NCBI RefSeq assembly: GCF_029338335.1
Contig: NZ_CP119800.1
Direction: 5' to 3' (one strand)
Origin: Halomontanus rarus
GTDB taxonomy: Archaea; Halobacteriota; Halobacteria; Halobacteriales; Natrialbaceae
DNA: 64,000 nt
Shown here: positions 26,621 to 35,939 of the stretch, piece by piece
How the letters are laid out: the number at the start of each line of letters is the position of its first letter
Position numbering within the stretch: the first letter of the stretch is position 1
The notes under the pieces: generated by a model
Databases searched by the model: none
What the model saw: the letters and a program-made list of their open reading frames with translations, nothing else
Told to the model about the DNA's origin: nothing
Made by a program: the position numbers and the translations under genes

Positions 26621-26972
26621 TCTACTCGGAACGGTCGAGTTCGATCTGGACGCCGGCGTCTATCGAGCGCGATACGATCCCGAGGCGACGGCACCGAGTG
26701 TCGCCGTCGTCGATATGCTGCGGGCGATCGACGGTGCGGACGTGGCGGAACTCGAGCCGCTCTACGAGGTCGTCGATCCCGAGGGGCTCGACCTCGTGCT
26801 CGAGGAGCGGTCGGCTCCACGGTCGGACGAGCGCCGGCCCCCGAAGACGGTGAGCTTCCCGTATCGGGAACTGGTCGTCACGGTCCGGAGCGACGGCGTC
26901 ATCGACGTTGCGTCGCAAACCGACGCGGAACGGGAAAGCGAAGGGGTGGGTGCGGCGAACGAAGAGCGGTAA
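26607..26972 (+). CDS. Stand-alone HalOD1 output-domain protein
   Basis: 121 residues; the SVAVVDMLRAIDGADVAELEPLYEVVDPEGLDLVL core (about 31-66) matches the haloarchaeal output domain HalOD1, and a beta-rich extension (SFPYRELVVTVRSDGVIDV) completes it. HalOD1 usually sits behind receivers or stands alone as an uncharacterised signalling output. Its 14-nt overlap with the Lrp regulator suggests a functional pair. The last 20 residues are acidic and poorly conserved. Confidence 0.82.
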   Translation: METTNLLGTVEFDLDAGVYRARYDPEATAPSVAVVDMLRAIDGADVAELEPLYEVVDPEGLDLVLEERSAPRSDERRPPKTVSFPYRELVVTVRSDGVIDVASQTDAERESEGVGAANEER

Positions 26973-27103
26973 CCCGTTCTCGACGTCACGTCCGGCGATC
27001 GACGAAACGGGTGATGCGATTCGGTGGTCGGTCTCGAGAGAGAGGGGGAGCGTGCGTCCGAAACGGATCTGCTCCGGATCGTTCGGAGCGGCTCGAGTGC
27101 AGA

Positions 27104-27886
27104 TCAACGTTCTGCGCGGAGACAGATCGAACGAGGAGGACGACGACGGAGCTCTCCAGAGAGATCGAGATCGTCCGCGTCGACGGCCGCTCGAAGGTCA
27201 GGCTCGACGAGTTCCCGCAATTCGAAGCCGGCATCCAGGAGTGGCTGTAGCAATCCGTTCAGCGAACGACGGTAGTACGTTCCCGGGTTCGAACTCTCCG
27301 GCCCGGCCCAGTAGATTTCGAATTGCTCCGTGTCGTAGTAGGTCGGATCGTCCGGTCGCGGATCGACGTCCGGTTCCAAATCCATCCCATCGATTTCGCT
27401 CGTCTCCGGGTACTCCCGTTCTCGCACCACGAGGAAGTCGTGGAACGGGTGATGCGTCGAAATCACTACCGTGCCGCCCGGCTCGAGTACCCGAGCGAAT
27501 TCGGCGAGGGGACCGTCGAGTTCCGGGAGGTGAGAAAACACGTGCTGGCAACACACGAGATCGAATTCTCGGTCGTCGACGCCCGAAAGCGAGTCCGTGA
27601 TGTCGGCTCGCTGAAACTCGGCGTCTTCGCCGTGGTTCTCTCGAGCGACGGAGATCATTTCCCGACTCAGATCGATCCCAAGAACGTCGGCACCTTGATC
27701 CGCGAGCCACGCCGAATACGTGCCATCGCCACAGCCGACGTCGAGCACTCGTTTCCCCGCAACCTCCGGGAGAAGGGAGCGAGTCGTCGACCAGAGAACC
27801 CGCTTTTTCCACGGTCCCTCGGTGAATTCCGTCCAGCGATCCGCGAGCGCGTCGTAGTGATCTTCGACAGGCGAATCGTCTTCCAT
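27104..27886 (-). CDS. Class I SAM-dependent methyltransferase
   Basis: 260 residues from ATG (MEDDSPVEDHYDALADRW). Motif I is VLDVGCGDGTYSAWL (about 47-61), the acidic post-I is GIDLSREMI, and FDLVCCQHVFSHLPELDGPLAEFARVLEPGGTVVISTHH gives motifs II-III. The YDALADRWTEF start is typical of UbiE/Coq5-like small-molecule methyltransferases. An AT-rich TAATAAAA (about 27912-27919) lies upstream. Acceptor unknown. Confidence 0.83.
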   Translation of the reverse strand: MEDDSPVEDHYDALADRWTEFTEGPWKKRVLWSTTRSLLPEVAGKRVLDVGCGDGTYSAWLADQGADVLGIDLSREMISVARENHGEDAEFQRADITDSLSGVDDREFDLVCCQHVFSHLPELDGPLAEFARVLEPGGTVVISTHHPFHDFLVVREREYPETSEIDGMDLEPDVDPRPDDPTYYDTEQFEIYWAGPESSNPGTYYRRSLNGLLQPLLDAGFELRELVEPDLRAAVDADDLDLSGELRRRPPRSICLRAER

Positions 27887-28196
27887 AAATCCTGTTCGGT
27901 CGTTGAAACTAATAAAACCGATCCGTTTTCTTCTACGGAGATCGGCTCGCGCGAGGTGCGACGGGCCTGACGAGAGTTCACTCGAGGGAGAGAGGAAAGT
28001 ATGATATACTGTAGATATGTGCGCCATCTCGAGACGAAACTGGACGCATCGAGACCGGGACGCGATGCGCCGGCGGCTCGTCGATCACCGCCGCTTTGCT
28101 GAGCCGGCAACCGATATGACCGTTCTAGTCAGTTTTCCGACCTATCGGGAGTCCGGCGACGGAATCCCTTAGTCGGTCCAGAATGACCGTGTCCCA
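27887..28196. promoter_or_regulatory. Divergent promoter region, methyltransferase / mgtE
   Basis: 310 nt between two divergent genes. The methyltransferase side carries an AT-rich element near 27905-27920. A second AT-rich segment at about 28000-28015 is present. No gene or riboswitch fold could be identified by eye; Mg2+-sensing leaders are known upstream of mgtE in bacteria, but I see no evidence for one here. Confidence 0.35.
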
Positions 28197-29480
28197 ATGG
28201 CAGAGGTACTGACGGAGACACAGCAGACGATTGCTGCGTCGGCGTCCCCGAGTGAGGAGTTCCAGCGCCTCCCGCAGGGCCGCCAGCGGGAGGTGTTCTT
28301 CTTGCTCCCGGAATCGATTCAACGGAACGTCGTCGAGAACATGAGCCGCCAGCAGTTACAGGAGTTCGTCCGTCGACTCGACCCCGACGAGGCGACCGAC
28401 GTGTTGCTTCTAGCCGACGAGGAAACGCGGGAGACGGTCCTTCGGCGCCTCGACGACGATCGCCGCGAGAAAGTCGCGTTCCTCCTCGAGTTCAGCCCCG
28501 AGAGCGCCGCGGGGATGATGCACCTCGATTACGTCACCGTCGAACGCGATCGGAGCCTCGAGGAGGTCGCCCGGCGCGTTCGCCGGTACGAAGATCGAAC
28601 CGATCGCTACCCGACGATCTTCGTCACCGACGACGGCGAACTGCTGGGCGAGTTACCCGCGGCGACGCTGGCGACGGCCGAATTCGAGAGGACGTCGGAC
28701 GCGGATGCGGATTCGGAGACGGTCTCCGAATACGTGGCGGACCACATCGTCGGGACGCCCACCGTCAGATACGATAGCACCGAGACGGACGTCCTCGAGG
28801 TCTTTCGCACGAATCCGGAGCGGTCGGTCGCGGTCCTCGACGACGACGGGAGCATCCTCGGAGTCATCTACGCGGGGGATCTCCTGCGGGTTCTCGAAGA
28901 GGAGGCGGGCGAAACCCTCTACGAGTTCACCGGGGTCGCCGAGGAGGAGAGCGTCCTCGACGGGCCGCTCGCGAAGGTTCGCAGCCGCTACAAGTGGCTG
29001 ATCATCAACCTCGGGACGGCGTTTCTGGCCGCGGGTGTCGTCGGGCTGTTCGAGGACACGATCGCCGCGTTCACGCTCCTTGCGGTGTACATGCCGGTCG
29101 TCGCCGGGATGGGCGGAAACGCCGGTACGCAGGCGATGGCCGTCACGGTCCGGGGAATCGCCTACGGACAGGCGACGCTCTCGACCGGCGGCCGGGTCGT
29201 CTTCAACGAGATCGTCGCCGGCGCGGCGAACGGGGCGATCACCGGCGTACTCGTGGCGATCATCGCCACGGTCTTCAACCAGAGCCCGCTGCTCGGCGCG
29301 GTCATCGGCGTCTCGATGGTGTTCAACCTGATCATCGCCGGGTTCTTCGGCGCCGTCATTCCGCTCGTTCTGGATCGGCTGGATCTGGACCCGGCCACGT
29401 CCGCGACGATCTTCATCACGACCGCGACGGACGTGCTCGGCTTCTTCGTCTTCCTCGGGCTGGCCCAGCTCGTGATCTGA
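28197..29480 (+). CDS. mgtE: MgtE family magnesium transporter
   Basis: 427 residues with the complete MgtE layout: an N-terminal superhelical domain (about 15-120), two CBS repeats (about 125-245) that sense cytoplasmic Mg2+, and five transmembrane helices (about 265-427). The pore signature MPVVAGMGGNAGTQAMAV is present, as is the TTATDVLGFFVFLG last helix. It would import Mg2+ or related divalent cations. Confidence 0.93.
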   Translation: MAEVLTETQQTIAASASPSEEFQRLPQGRQREVFFLLPESIQRNVVENMSRQQLQEFVRRLDPDEATDVLLLADEETRETVLRRLDDDRREKVAFLLEFSPESAAGMMHLDYVTVERDRSLEEVARRVRRYEDRTDRYPTIFVTDDGELLGELPAATLATAEFERTSDADADSETVSEYVADHIVGTPTVRYDSTETDVLEVFRTNPERSVAVLDDDGSILGVIYAGDLLRVLEEEAGETLYEFTGVAEEESVLDGPLAKVRSRYKWLIINLGTAFLAAGVVGLFEDTIAAFTLLAVYMPVVAGMGGNAGTQAMAVTVRGIAYGQATLSTGGRVVFNEIVAGAANGAITGVLVAIIATVFNQSPLLGAVIGVSMVFNLIIAGFFGAVIPLVLDRLDLDPATSATIFITTATDVLGFFVFLGLAQLVI

Positions 29481-29743
29481 ACCGACCTCGCCTTTTCGTC
29501 CCTGTGAGCCGATCGCGGGCTCGATTCGACCCTGGCCCGGACCTCGATCTCGAGCGCACGCTCGCTGACCGATTCCTCGCGCGACGGAGCAACTCGAGGC
29601 GAGGAGGCGGTTCGCTGCAGATAGCCTTCGAGAGAGCGGGCTCCGTCGCTCGGTTCGCGTAGCCGTACTCGTACTCCGACTTCGACTTCGACTCCGACTC
29701 GCACCCGGACGATATTTGACAGCCGAACCCGACCGAGTACGCG

Positions 29744-30460
29744 ATGACCGACGAACACGAGACGGCCGAGACGTCCACTCCGGACGACAGCGACCGAGTC
29801 GTCGAGAACACCCCCGGTCGCGGCGAAAAACCAGAGGCCCGGCCGATCGAACCGGCCGCGCCCGAGGAGTTCGGCCTCGTCCAGGTCTGGTGGGGCGACG
29901 GCAAAGGGAAAACGACGGCGACGATGGGAATGGGCCTGCGCGCCGCGGGCCACGGCTACCGCGTCCACATGCTCCAGTTCATGAAAGGCGGCGCCTCGAG
30001 CGTCGACGCCGTCCGCGGGGAGTACAACGCGATCGCCGCGCTACCGGGCTTTAGCTACGAGAACCTCGGCCACTACGGCTGGCACGGGATGGCCGACGGC
30101 AGCGACGAGGCCGACCACGCCGCGCAGGCCCGGGCCGGACTCGAGCGGGCCCACGAGTTGCTCGATGCCGCGACGAACGCCGATCTCGAGGCGCCGATCC
30201 CGCTCGAGGCCGATCCCGACGCGGGCGTCCACATGCTGATCCTCGACGAGATCCTCTACGCGGCCGATCGGGACCTGATAACGCCCGACGACGTCCTCGA
30301 ACTCGTGGACGCGAAACCGCCGACCCTCGAACTCGTCCTGTCGGGTAGCCACGAACGACCCGAGTACCTGCTCGAGCGGGCGGATCTCGTAACCCGCGTC
30401 GAGAAGGAGCGCCACCCGATCGAGGACGGACAGCGGGCGCGGAAGGGGACCGAGTTCTGA
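29744..30460 (+). CDS. cobA: Cob(I)yrinic acid a,c-diamide adenosyltransferase
   Basis: 238 residues. The P-loop GDGKGKTT is at 51-58, followed by YRVHMLQFMKGG and LILDEILYAADRDLI, the signatures of the CobA/BtuR/CobO family, which adds the adenosyl group to corrinoids. The first 40 residues are acidic and poorly conserved, unlike bacterial CobA. A TATA-like GATATTTG lies about 35 nt upstream. A cobyric acid synthase gene follows 5.5 kb downstream, with transporters between them. Confidence 0.9.
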   Translation: MTDEHETAETSTPDDSDRVVENTPGRGEKPEARPIEPAAPEEFGLVQVWWGDGKGKTTATMGMGLRAAGHGYRVHMLQFMKGGASSVDAVRGEYNAIAALPGFSYENLGHYGWHGMADGSDEADHAAQARAGLERAHELLDAATNADLEAPIPLEADPDAGVHMLILDEILYAADRDLITPDDVLELVDAKPPTLELVLSGSHERPEYLLERADLVTRVEKERHPIEDGQRARKGTEF

Positions 30461-30573
30461 CGGCGCGAGGACGGCCGAACGCTGTGGGTTCGTTCCGAAG
30501 TTCGAGGACCGAGGACCGCGGACTGGGGACCGAGACGTGAGAAGCTTTACCGCGACGGCTCGTTGGAACCGGT

Positions 30574-31011
30574 ATGGCGAAACACGTACTCGTGGCCATC
30601 GACGGCTCCGAGCCGTCGTGGGCCGCGCTGGATCACACGATTTCACAATACGCGGGACATACGATCACCGTCCTGCACGCCGTCGACCCGATGGAAGGGG
30701 AGTACGCAGACGACGACGGGGATTACTACACGCCGGAGGCACAGGAGCGCGCCAAGGAGGCGGGCAAGGAACTCTGTGCGCAAGCGCGCGAGCGCGCAGA
30801 GGCGGCCGGCGTACTGGACTCGACCGACATCGAGATCGCCGTCGAAACCGGACAGCCCGCTCCGACGATCGTCTCCTACGCCGACAGCCACGACGTCGAC
30901 CAGATCGTCGTCGGCAGCCGCGGTCGCTCGGGCCTCTCGCGACTCCTGCTCGGGAGCGTCGCCGAGACGGTGACGCGTCGGGCGTCGGTTCCGGTCACGA
31001 TCGTCCGGTAG
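30574..31011 (+). CDS. Universal stress protein (UspA family)
   Basis: 145 residues: HVLVAIDGSEPSWAALDH opens the Usp fold and GSRGRSGLSRLLLGSVAETVTRRASVPVTIVR is the ATP-binding C-terminal motif. It is distinct from the copy at 16428. It is followed by repeat copy C and then an ABC transporter operon. Confidence 0.9.
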   Translation: MAKHVLVAIDGSEPSWAALDHTISQYAGHTITVLHAVDPMEGEYADDDGDYYTPEAQERAKEAGKELCAQARERAEAAGVLDSTDIEIAVETGQPAPTIVSYADSHDVDQIVVGSRGRSGLSRLLLGSVAETVTRRASVPVTIVR

Positions 31012-31070
31012 GGTCCGGCCCGAGTGCTGCGAGGGGACGACTCGAGTCGTCTCGCGAGCCGCGCCGCCGT

Positions 31071-31153
31071 GAGACGGTCTCCTGTAAATCAGTGTCAGTG
31101 CAACCGCGGCCGACCTGCAGTTGCACCGGGACATCGGTACAGCAAACAGTCTG
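31071..31153 (+). repeat. Intergenic structured repeat, copy C
   Basis: About 83 nt. Left arm AGACGGTCTCCTGT (31072-31085) and right arm ACAGCAAACAGTCT (31139-31152) pair imperfectly. An inner perfect stem is formed by GTGCAAC (31098-31104) and GTTGCAC (about 31120-31126). It shares left, central and right blocks with copies A and B, in the same orientation, and sits 3' of a stress-protein gene. Confidence 0.75.
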
Positions 31154-31394
31154 AGGCGACTGTACTCCCGAACACGTGTCGGTGGAATCCTCGACGGTTC
31201 GACGGGCGAGACGCTCGAACCAGCACCAGTGCTCGAGGCACTGGAAGACCCGGCTGACGAGCGCCCCCAACGTGTCGTTACCCCCTGCGAGTGACGCGAC
31301 CACAACTGAACTCGTGGCCCCACATCTCGGATTTCTGTACGTTACATCTGCCAGCACAGTTATTATGTCCGGCTGTGAAATCCTCGACAGTTCG

Positions 31395-32168
31395 ATGGCC
31401 GCCATCACGGCGAACGGCCTCGAGAAGTCCTACGGTTCGGTGGACGCGCTGACCGACATGAGCGTCAGCGTGTCCCGGGGGGAACTGTTCGGCTTTCTCG
31501 GGCCAAACGGAGCGGGAAAGACGACGACGATCCGAATCCTGACGGGGCAGGTGACACCGGACACGGGGGACGTCCGGGTGCTCGGGGTGGATCCGACGAG
31601 CGATCCGATCGAGACGCGACGGCGTGTCGGGATCCTTCCCGAACAGGAGTCGCCGCCGAGTTTCCTCACGCCGCGCGAGTACTTCGATTTCGTCGGCAAG
31701 ATTCGATCGCTCGAGGACGAACTCGTCGCCGAGCGCGTCGAGCGGTGGGCCGATCGGTTGGGATTCCGAAGCAAACTCGAGACGTTGCACACCGACCTCT
31801 CTCGGGGCCAACAACAGAAGGTGATGATCACGCAGGCGTTCCTGCACGAACCCGAAGTGGTCTTCATCGACGAACCGCTGGCGAACCTCGACCCGATCGT
31901 GCAAGAACAGGTCAAGCGGTTTCTGGTGACCTACGCCGCCGAGGACAACGCCGTCTTCCTCTCGACGCACAACATCGAGGTCGCCGAGGACATCTGTACG
32001 CGGGTGGGGATCGTCGCCGACGGGCGGTGTATCGCCGAGCGCGATCTCAGCGGGGAGCGTCGCAGTGACAGCGGGGGAGACGGCGACGCCGAAGACTCGC
32101 TCCTCGAGACCTTCCTCACGCACGTCGACGACGCCGACGCCCGCGACGTCCCGGTGATGCACCGGTGA
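31395..32168 (+). CDS. ABC transporter ATP-binding protein
   Basis: 257 residues from ATG (MAAITANGLEKSYG); a start at 31365 would add ten residues. Walker A is GPNGAGKTT (36-44), the signature LSRGQQQKVM, and Walker B VVFIDEPLANLD. It powers the membrane protein encoded 7 nt downstream. The family (CcmA-like, ABC-2 type) exports drugs, lipids or polymers; no substrate can be named. A TATA-like TTATTATG at about 31356-31363 fits a near-leaderless message. Confidence 0.88.
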   Translation: MAAITANGLEKSYGSVDALTDMSVSVSRGELFGFLGPNGAGKTTTIRILTGQVTPDTGDVRVLGVDPTSDPIETRRRVGILPEQESPPSFLTPREYFDFVGKIRSLEDELVAERVERWADRLGFRSKLETLHTDLSRGQQQKVMITQAFLHEPEVVFIDEPLANLDPIVQEQVKRFLVTYAAEDNAVFLSTHNIEVAEDICTRVGIVADGRCIAERDLSGERRSDSGGDGDAEDSLLETFLTHVDDADARDVPVMHR

Positions 32169-32175
32169 GACGGAG

Positions 32176-33636
32176 ATGACCGGATCGGTTCCGACGGGGG
32201 TGCGAACCGACCTGACGCTACTCCGAACGCTGTTCCGCGAGGAGTGGCGCCTCCACGCCCAGCTGTTCGGCGGCCGGCGCTTTCTGGGATTTCCGGCGAC
32301 CGTCGCCGTCCTCGTGGCGGCCGCCGCCGTCGGCCTCTCGACGACCGGAACCAGCGCGGACGCGATCGTCACCGGCCTTCACCTGTTCGTCCTCGCGTTC
32401 GGACTCTACAGCGGCACCGCCGGCTTCGCCGGCTCGGACATGCTCGAGAACCTCTTCGGCGACCTCTCGCTCGTGCTCTCGAGTTCGACCACGCTCCCGC
32501 TCTCGCGGCGTCGACTACTCGGCGTCTTCCTGGTGAAAGACGCCGTCTACTACGGCGCGCTGTTCGTGCTTCCGATGGCGATCGGGCTCGCGCCGCTGCT
32601 CGAACTCGAACTCGAGCGCTCGGCGACGCTCCCGCTCGCGGTCCTCGCGCTGTGGGTGTCGCTGTTCGCGCTCTTCGTCGCCGGGATGGTCGTCACCGTG
32701 ACCGGAATTGCGCTCCGAACGCGGGGCGTGCCGGGGTGGGTGCTCGCCGTCGCGGCCGGCACTGGGACGCTCGCGCTGTGGACGACCGGCTCTCACGGGC
32801 GGCTGTGGGCGCTGTTCGTCGCAGGCGGCGCGGCTGGAACGGCTCTGCTCGCGGTCTCGAGTCTCGCTCTCGGCGCGGCCGCGCTCCGAGTCTACGATCC
32901 GGCCTACAGTCGCCCCTCCCGGACGGCGACCGATCGGTTCGCGGCGCTCGAGCGGGCGCTCCCGCTCGCGAGCGAGGAGCGCGGACTCGTCGCGAAGACG
33001 CTGCTCGACCTCGGCCGGAGCAGCGGCGGGTTCTGGAAGCCGCTGGTCTCGACGGTGATCTTGCTGGGGCTCGTGGCCGCCATGGTCGGAATCGTCGGGG
33101 GGATCACGGGAATCGAGCCCGCGCCGGGGATCTTCTTCGGCGGCGTGCTCGGCCTGAGCGCCTTCACCACCTACAACTGGTTGACCCAGTTCGACAGGGT
33201 CGAGGAGTACCTCGCCTACCCGGTCGGCGTCGAGGCGGTCTTTCGGGCCAAGCGAACCGCGTTCGTGCTCGTGAACGCACCGACGGTCGCGATACCCTAC
33301 CTCGGAGCCGTCCTCTGGTTCGGCGCGACGCCCCGCGACGCGGTCGTGGGAGCGGTCCTGCTCGCGGGCTACTCGCTGTACTACTACGGCCTGACCGTCT
33401 TCCTCGCCGGGTTCGATCCGAACGAGTTCCTCTTCGACGCCGTCCGCTTTACGACCTTCTCGCTCGGCGTCGCCGTCGTGCTGGTACCGACGCTGGTCGC
33501 CGGGTTCGTAGTCGTCCCGCCCTCGTGGGCGATCGCGCTCGCGCTTTGCTGTTCCGGTCTCGTGTTCGGGGCCGTCGGCTTCGTCCTCTCTCAGCGCGCC
33601 GGACCGAGATGGGAGCGGGCGTATCGGGACGGGTGA
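32176..33636 (+). CDS. ABC-2 type transporter permease
   Basis: 486 residues with about ten to twelve hydrophobic helices and little polar sequence, as expected of the membrane partner of the ATPase encoded just upstream. No substrate-specific motif was recognised. The short spacing and order argue for one operon. Confidence 0.83.
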   Translation: MTGSVPTGVRTDLTLLRTLFREEWRLHAQLFGGRRFLGFPATVAVLVAAAAVGLSTTGTSADAIVTGLHLFVLAFGLYSGTAGFAGSDMLENLFGDLSLVLSSSTTLPLSRRRLLGVFLVKDAVYYGALFVLPMAIGLAPLLELELERSATLPLAVLALWVSLFALFVAGMVVTVTGIALRTRGVPGWVLAVAAGTGTLALWTTGSHGRLWALFVAGGAAGTALLAVSSLALGAAALRVYDPAYSRPSRTATDRFAALERALPLASEERGLVAKTLLDLGRSSGGFWKPLVSTVILLGLVAAMVGIVGGITGIEPAPGIFFGGVLGLSAFTTYNWLTQFDRVEEYLAYPVGVEAVFRAKRTAFVLVNAPTVAIPYLGAVLWFGATPRDAVVGAVLLAGYSLYYYGLTVFLAGFDPNEFLFDAVRFTTFSLGVAVVLVPTLVAGFVVVPPSWAIALALCCSGLVFGAVGFVLSQRAGPRWERAYRDG

Positions 33637-33762
33637 AGTCGACGCAGGACTCGAGGACACCGGACTCGAGGACGAATGACGGATTCGAATCGAGAACCAC
33701 GAATCGCGTTTCCACATCCCTAAGTAGATCGAACGCCGCCATCACGTCAGTACCGACCGTCC

Positions 33763-35109
33763 ATGGCACTGAACGCGAACGACCGGTCGATTGCGGGGTT
33801 CACGATGCTCGGCCACTCGCTGGTCCACTGGTACGAGATGTCGATCCCGATCTTCCTCGTCGTCTGGCTCCTCGAGTTCGACGTCTCCGTGACGGTGGTC
33901 GGCGTCATCGTCGCGCTTGGCTACGCGCCGGTCGGCCTCGGCGCACTGCCAAGCGGCATCCTCGCCGACCGCTACGGCTCGAAACGGCTGATCCTGTCCT
34001 GTCTCGCCGGGATGAGTCTCGCGTTCCTCGGCCTCTCGCTGGCGACTTCGATCCCCGCCGTGGCCCTCTGTCTGCTGTGCTGGGGGATCACCGCCAGCGT
34101 CTACCACCCCGCCGGACTCTCGCTGATCTCCACCGGCGTCGAAGAACGCGGCACCGTCTTCGCCTGGCACGGGATCGCGGGTAATCTGGGAATCGCGCTC
34201 GGGCCGTTCGTCGCCGCGACGGGTCTGCTCGTCCTCGAGTGGCGATACGTCGCCGTCTGCATGGCCGTTCCCGGTTTGCTCGCGGTCGGGTACGGGTTGC
34301 GAGCCGAGTTCGATCCGATCGCCGTAACCGAGACCGGGAGTCGCAGTGGCGAGGGCGAGGGCGAGAACGAGAACGGGAGCGGGAGTGGGAGTGGGAGTGC
34401 AAACCGAGAGAAAACCGACGACTCGCTCTCCGCGCTCGTCTCGAGCACGCGAACCCTCTTCGCCAGCGCGTTCGCGCTCGTCTTCCTGATCGTCGCGCTC
34501 GAGGGCCTGTACTACCGAAGCGCGCTCACCTACCTGCCCGAAATCCTCCACGGCCTGCCCGCCATGTCGGGGTTCGAGCCGCCGACGGAACTCGAGGGGA
34601 TCGAGCCGGGCGACTACATCTACGTCGGACTGCTGGTCGCCGGGATGGCCGGCCAGTACGCGGGCGGAAAGCTCACCGATCGGGTCACCGCCGTCCGGGG
34701 GCTGATCGGGTGCTTCGTCGCGTTCGTCGCGCTCGCGCTCGCGTTTATTCCGGTTTCGTCGATGGGAGCGATCCCGATCGCCCTGCTGTGCGGACTCTTC
34801 GGGTTCGTCCTCTTCGCGATCGAGCCCTTCTATCAAGACGCCGTCGCGGTCTACACACCCGCGGAGAGTCGCGGCCTCTCCTACGGCTACACCTACCTCG
34901 GTATGTTCGGACTCGGCGCGGCGGGCGTCTCGCTGGGCGGCGTCGTCCGCGACGCGTTTCCACTAGACGCCTTCTTCGCCCTGCTGGCCGCGTTCGCAGT
35001 CGCCGGCGCGGTGCTCTCGATCAGGTTGTTACTCGTCGACGAGGTGACGACCGCACAGCCTGCAGATTCGGGCGAGACCGAGCGCGAAACCGAGACCGCC
35101 GACGACTGA
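33763..35109 (+). CDS. MFS transporter
   Basis: 448 residues, about twelve helices in two halves, with an acidic/Gly-Ser linker at about residues 189-216 in the central cytoplasmic loop. The loop 2-3 signature appears as GILADRYGSKRL. The layout is a classical major facilitator, of the fosmidomycin-resistance/YfkF-like type by general look. Substrate unknown. It lies between the ABC operon and a small membrane protein. Confidence 0.85.
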   Translation: MALNANDRSIAGFTMLGHSLVHWYEMSIPIFLVVWLLEFDVSVTVVGVIVALGYAPVGLGALPSGILADRYGSKRLILSCLAGMSLAFLGLSLATSIPAVALCLLCWGITASVYHPAGLSLISTGVEERGTVFAWHGIAGNLGIALGPFVAATGLLVLEWRYVAVCMAVPGLLAVGYGLRAEFDPIAVTETGSRSGEGEGENENGSGSGSGSANREKTDDSLSALVSSTRTLFASAFALVFLIVALEGLYYRSALTYLPEILHGLPAMSGFEPPTELEGIEPGDYIYVGLLVAGMAGQYAGGKLTDRVTAVRGLIGCFVAFVALALAFIPVSSMGAIPIALLCGLFGFVLFAIEPFYQDAVAVYTPAESRGLSYGYTYLGMFGLGAAGVSLGGVVRDAFPLDAFFALLAAFAVAGAVLSIRLLLVDEVTTAQPADSGETERETETADD

Positions 35110-35147
35110 GATCGGACACGCGGACCGGTCGAGCGACCCGACTCGAG

Positions 35148-35591
35148 TCACGATCGCGGACCGGGGAGCACCCGCGAGAGGACAGCGTACGCGATCACCG
35201 CGAAGACGAGCGCGCCGGCCGCGCCGATCAGGACGTCTTCGGAGGCGAATCGCCAGGCGAACAGCACGATCCCCGCGGGTCCGATCGCGAGTCCGGCGGC
35301 CGGCCGGTGAAGTCCGGCGGCGGTGCCTCGCTCGCGAGTCGCGTCTCGAGAGCTCTCGCCCTCCTCCGCCTCGAGGTCGCCCGCCAGGAACGACGAGAGG
35401 AAGAAGTAGATCCCGGTTCCGACGAGCAACCCGGCGGCCGCGCCGAGAATCGGGTCCTCGAACAACGTGTACCCGATGAACGCGAACACCACGACGTCCA
35501 TCGCACCGGCGGCGAGCCCGATCCGGTGGGGCGTGAGCGGACTTCCCTCGAACGGGTCTTCGTCACCCTCAACTGTATTAGCGTCTGCCAT
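35148..35591 (-). CDS. Small membrane protein, unknown function
   Basis: 147 residues with four hydrophobic helices in two pairs separated by an acidic loop (about 71-88). I recognise no family. It converges with the MFS gene and diverges from cbiP. Confidence 0.65.
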   Translation of the reverse strand: MADANTVEGDEDPFEGSPLTPHRIGLAAGAMDVVVFAFIGYTLFEDPILGAAAGLLVGTGIYFFLSSFLAGDLEAEEGESSRDATRERGTAAGLHRPAAGLAIGPAGIVLFAWRFASEDVLIGAAGALVFAVIAYAVLSRVLPGPRS

Positions 35592-35939
35592 GTTCGACGT
35601 GTCGAACGCTATTCACTTATATCTAGTACCGACTGAAAGAACGGTTGTGGCGACTTACACGGAAGCCGATATCGGGGCCTTCGGAGATAGAGAACAGTGT
35701 CTCGAGGGATTCGACCGGCATCCCGACGGCTCGAGCGGCTCGGTCCGAGGGGAGTTCCGTATCGATTCCCGACGGTTCACGACTCTGCGCGCTCACGAAC
35801 GCCCTCGAGCGTTCCTCGATTCGGCGGTCGTCCGCAGGGTCGTCCCGACCGGCGACCGCACCGATCTCGAGACCGATAGACGAAAGCCGATGCGAGCACC
35901 TCTTCGAGTGAGAGTGAAGGTGAGAGTGAAGGTGAGAAC
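35592..35939 (+). promoter_or_regulatory. Divergent region before cbiP with 12-nt tandem repeat
   Basis: 348 nt without a recognised gene. The last 30 nt (35909-35938) are two and a half copies of GTGAGAGTGAAG, ending immediately before the cbiP start and supplying GGTGAG, a Shine-Dalgarno-like sequence. An AT-rich TTATATCTAG at about 35616-35625 may serve the divergent gene. A longer frame (35467-35943) has no protein-like features. Confidence 0.5.
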
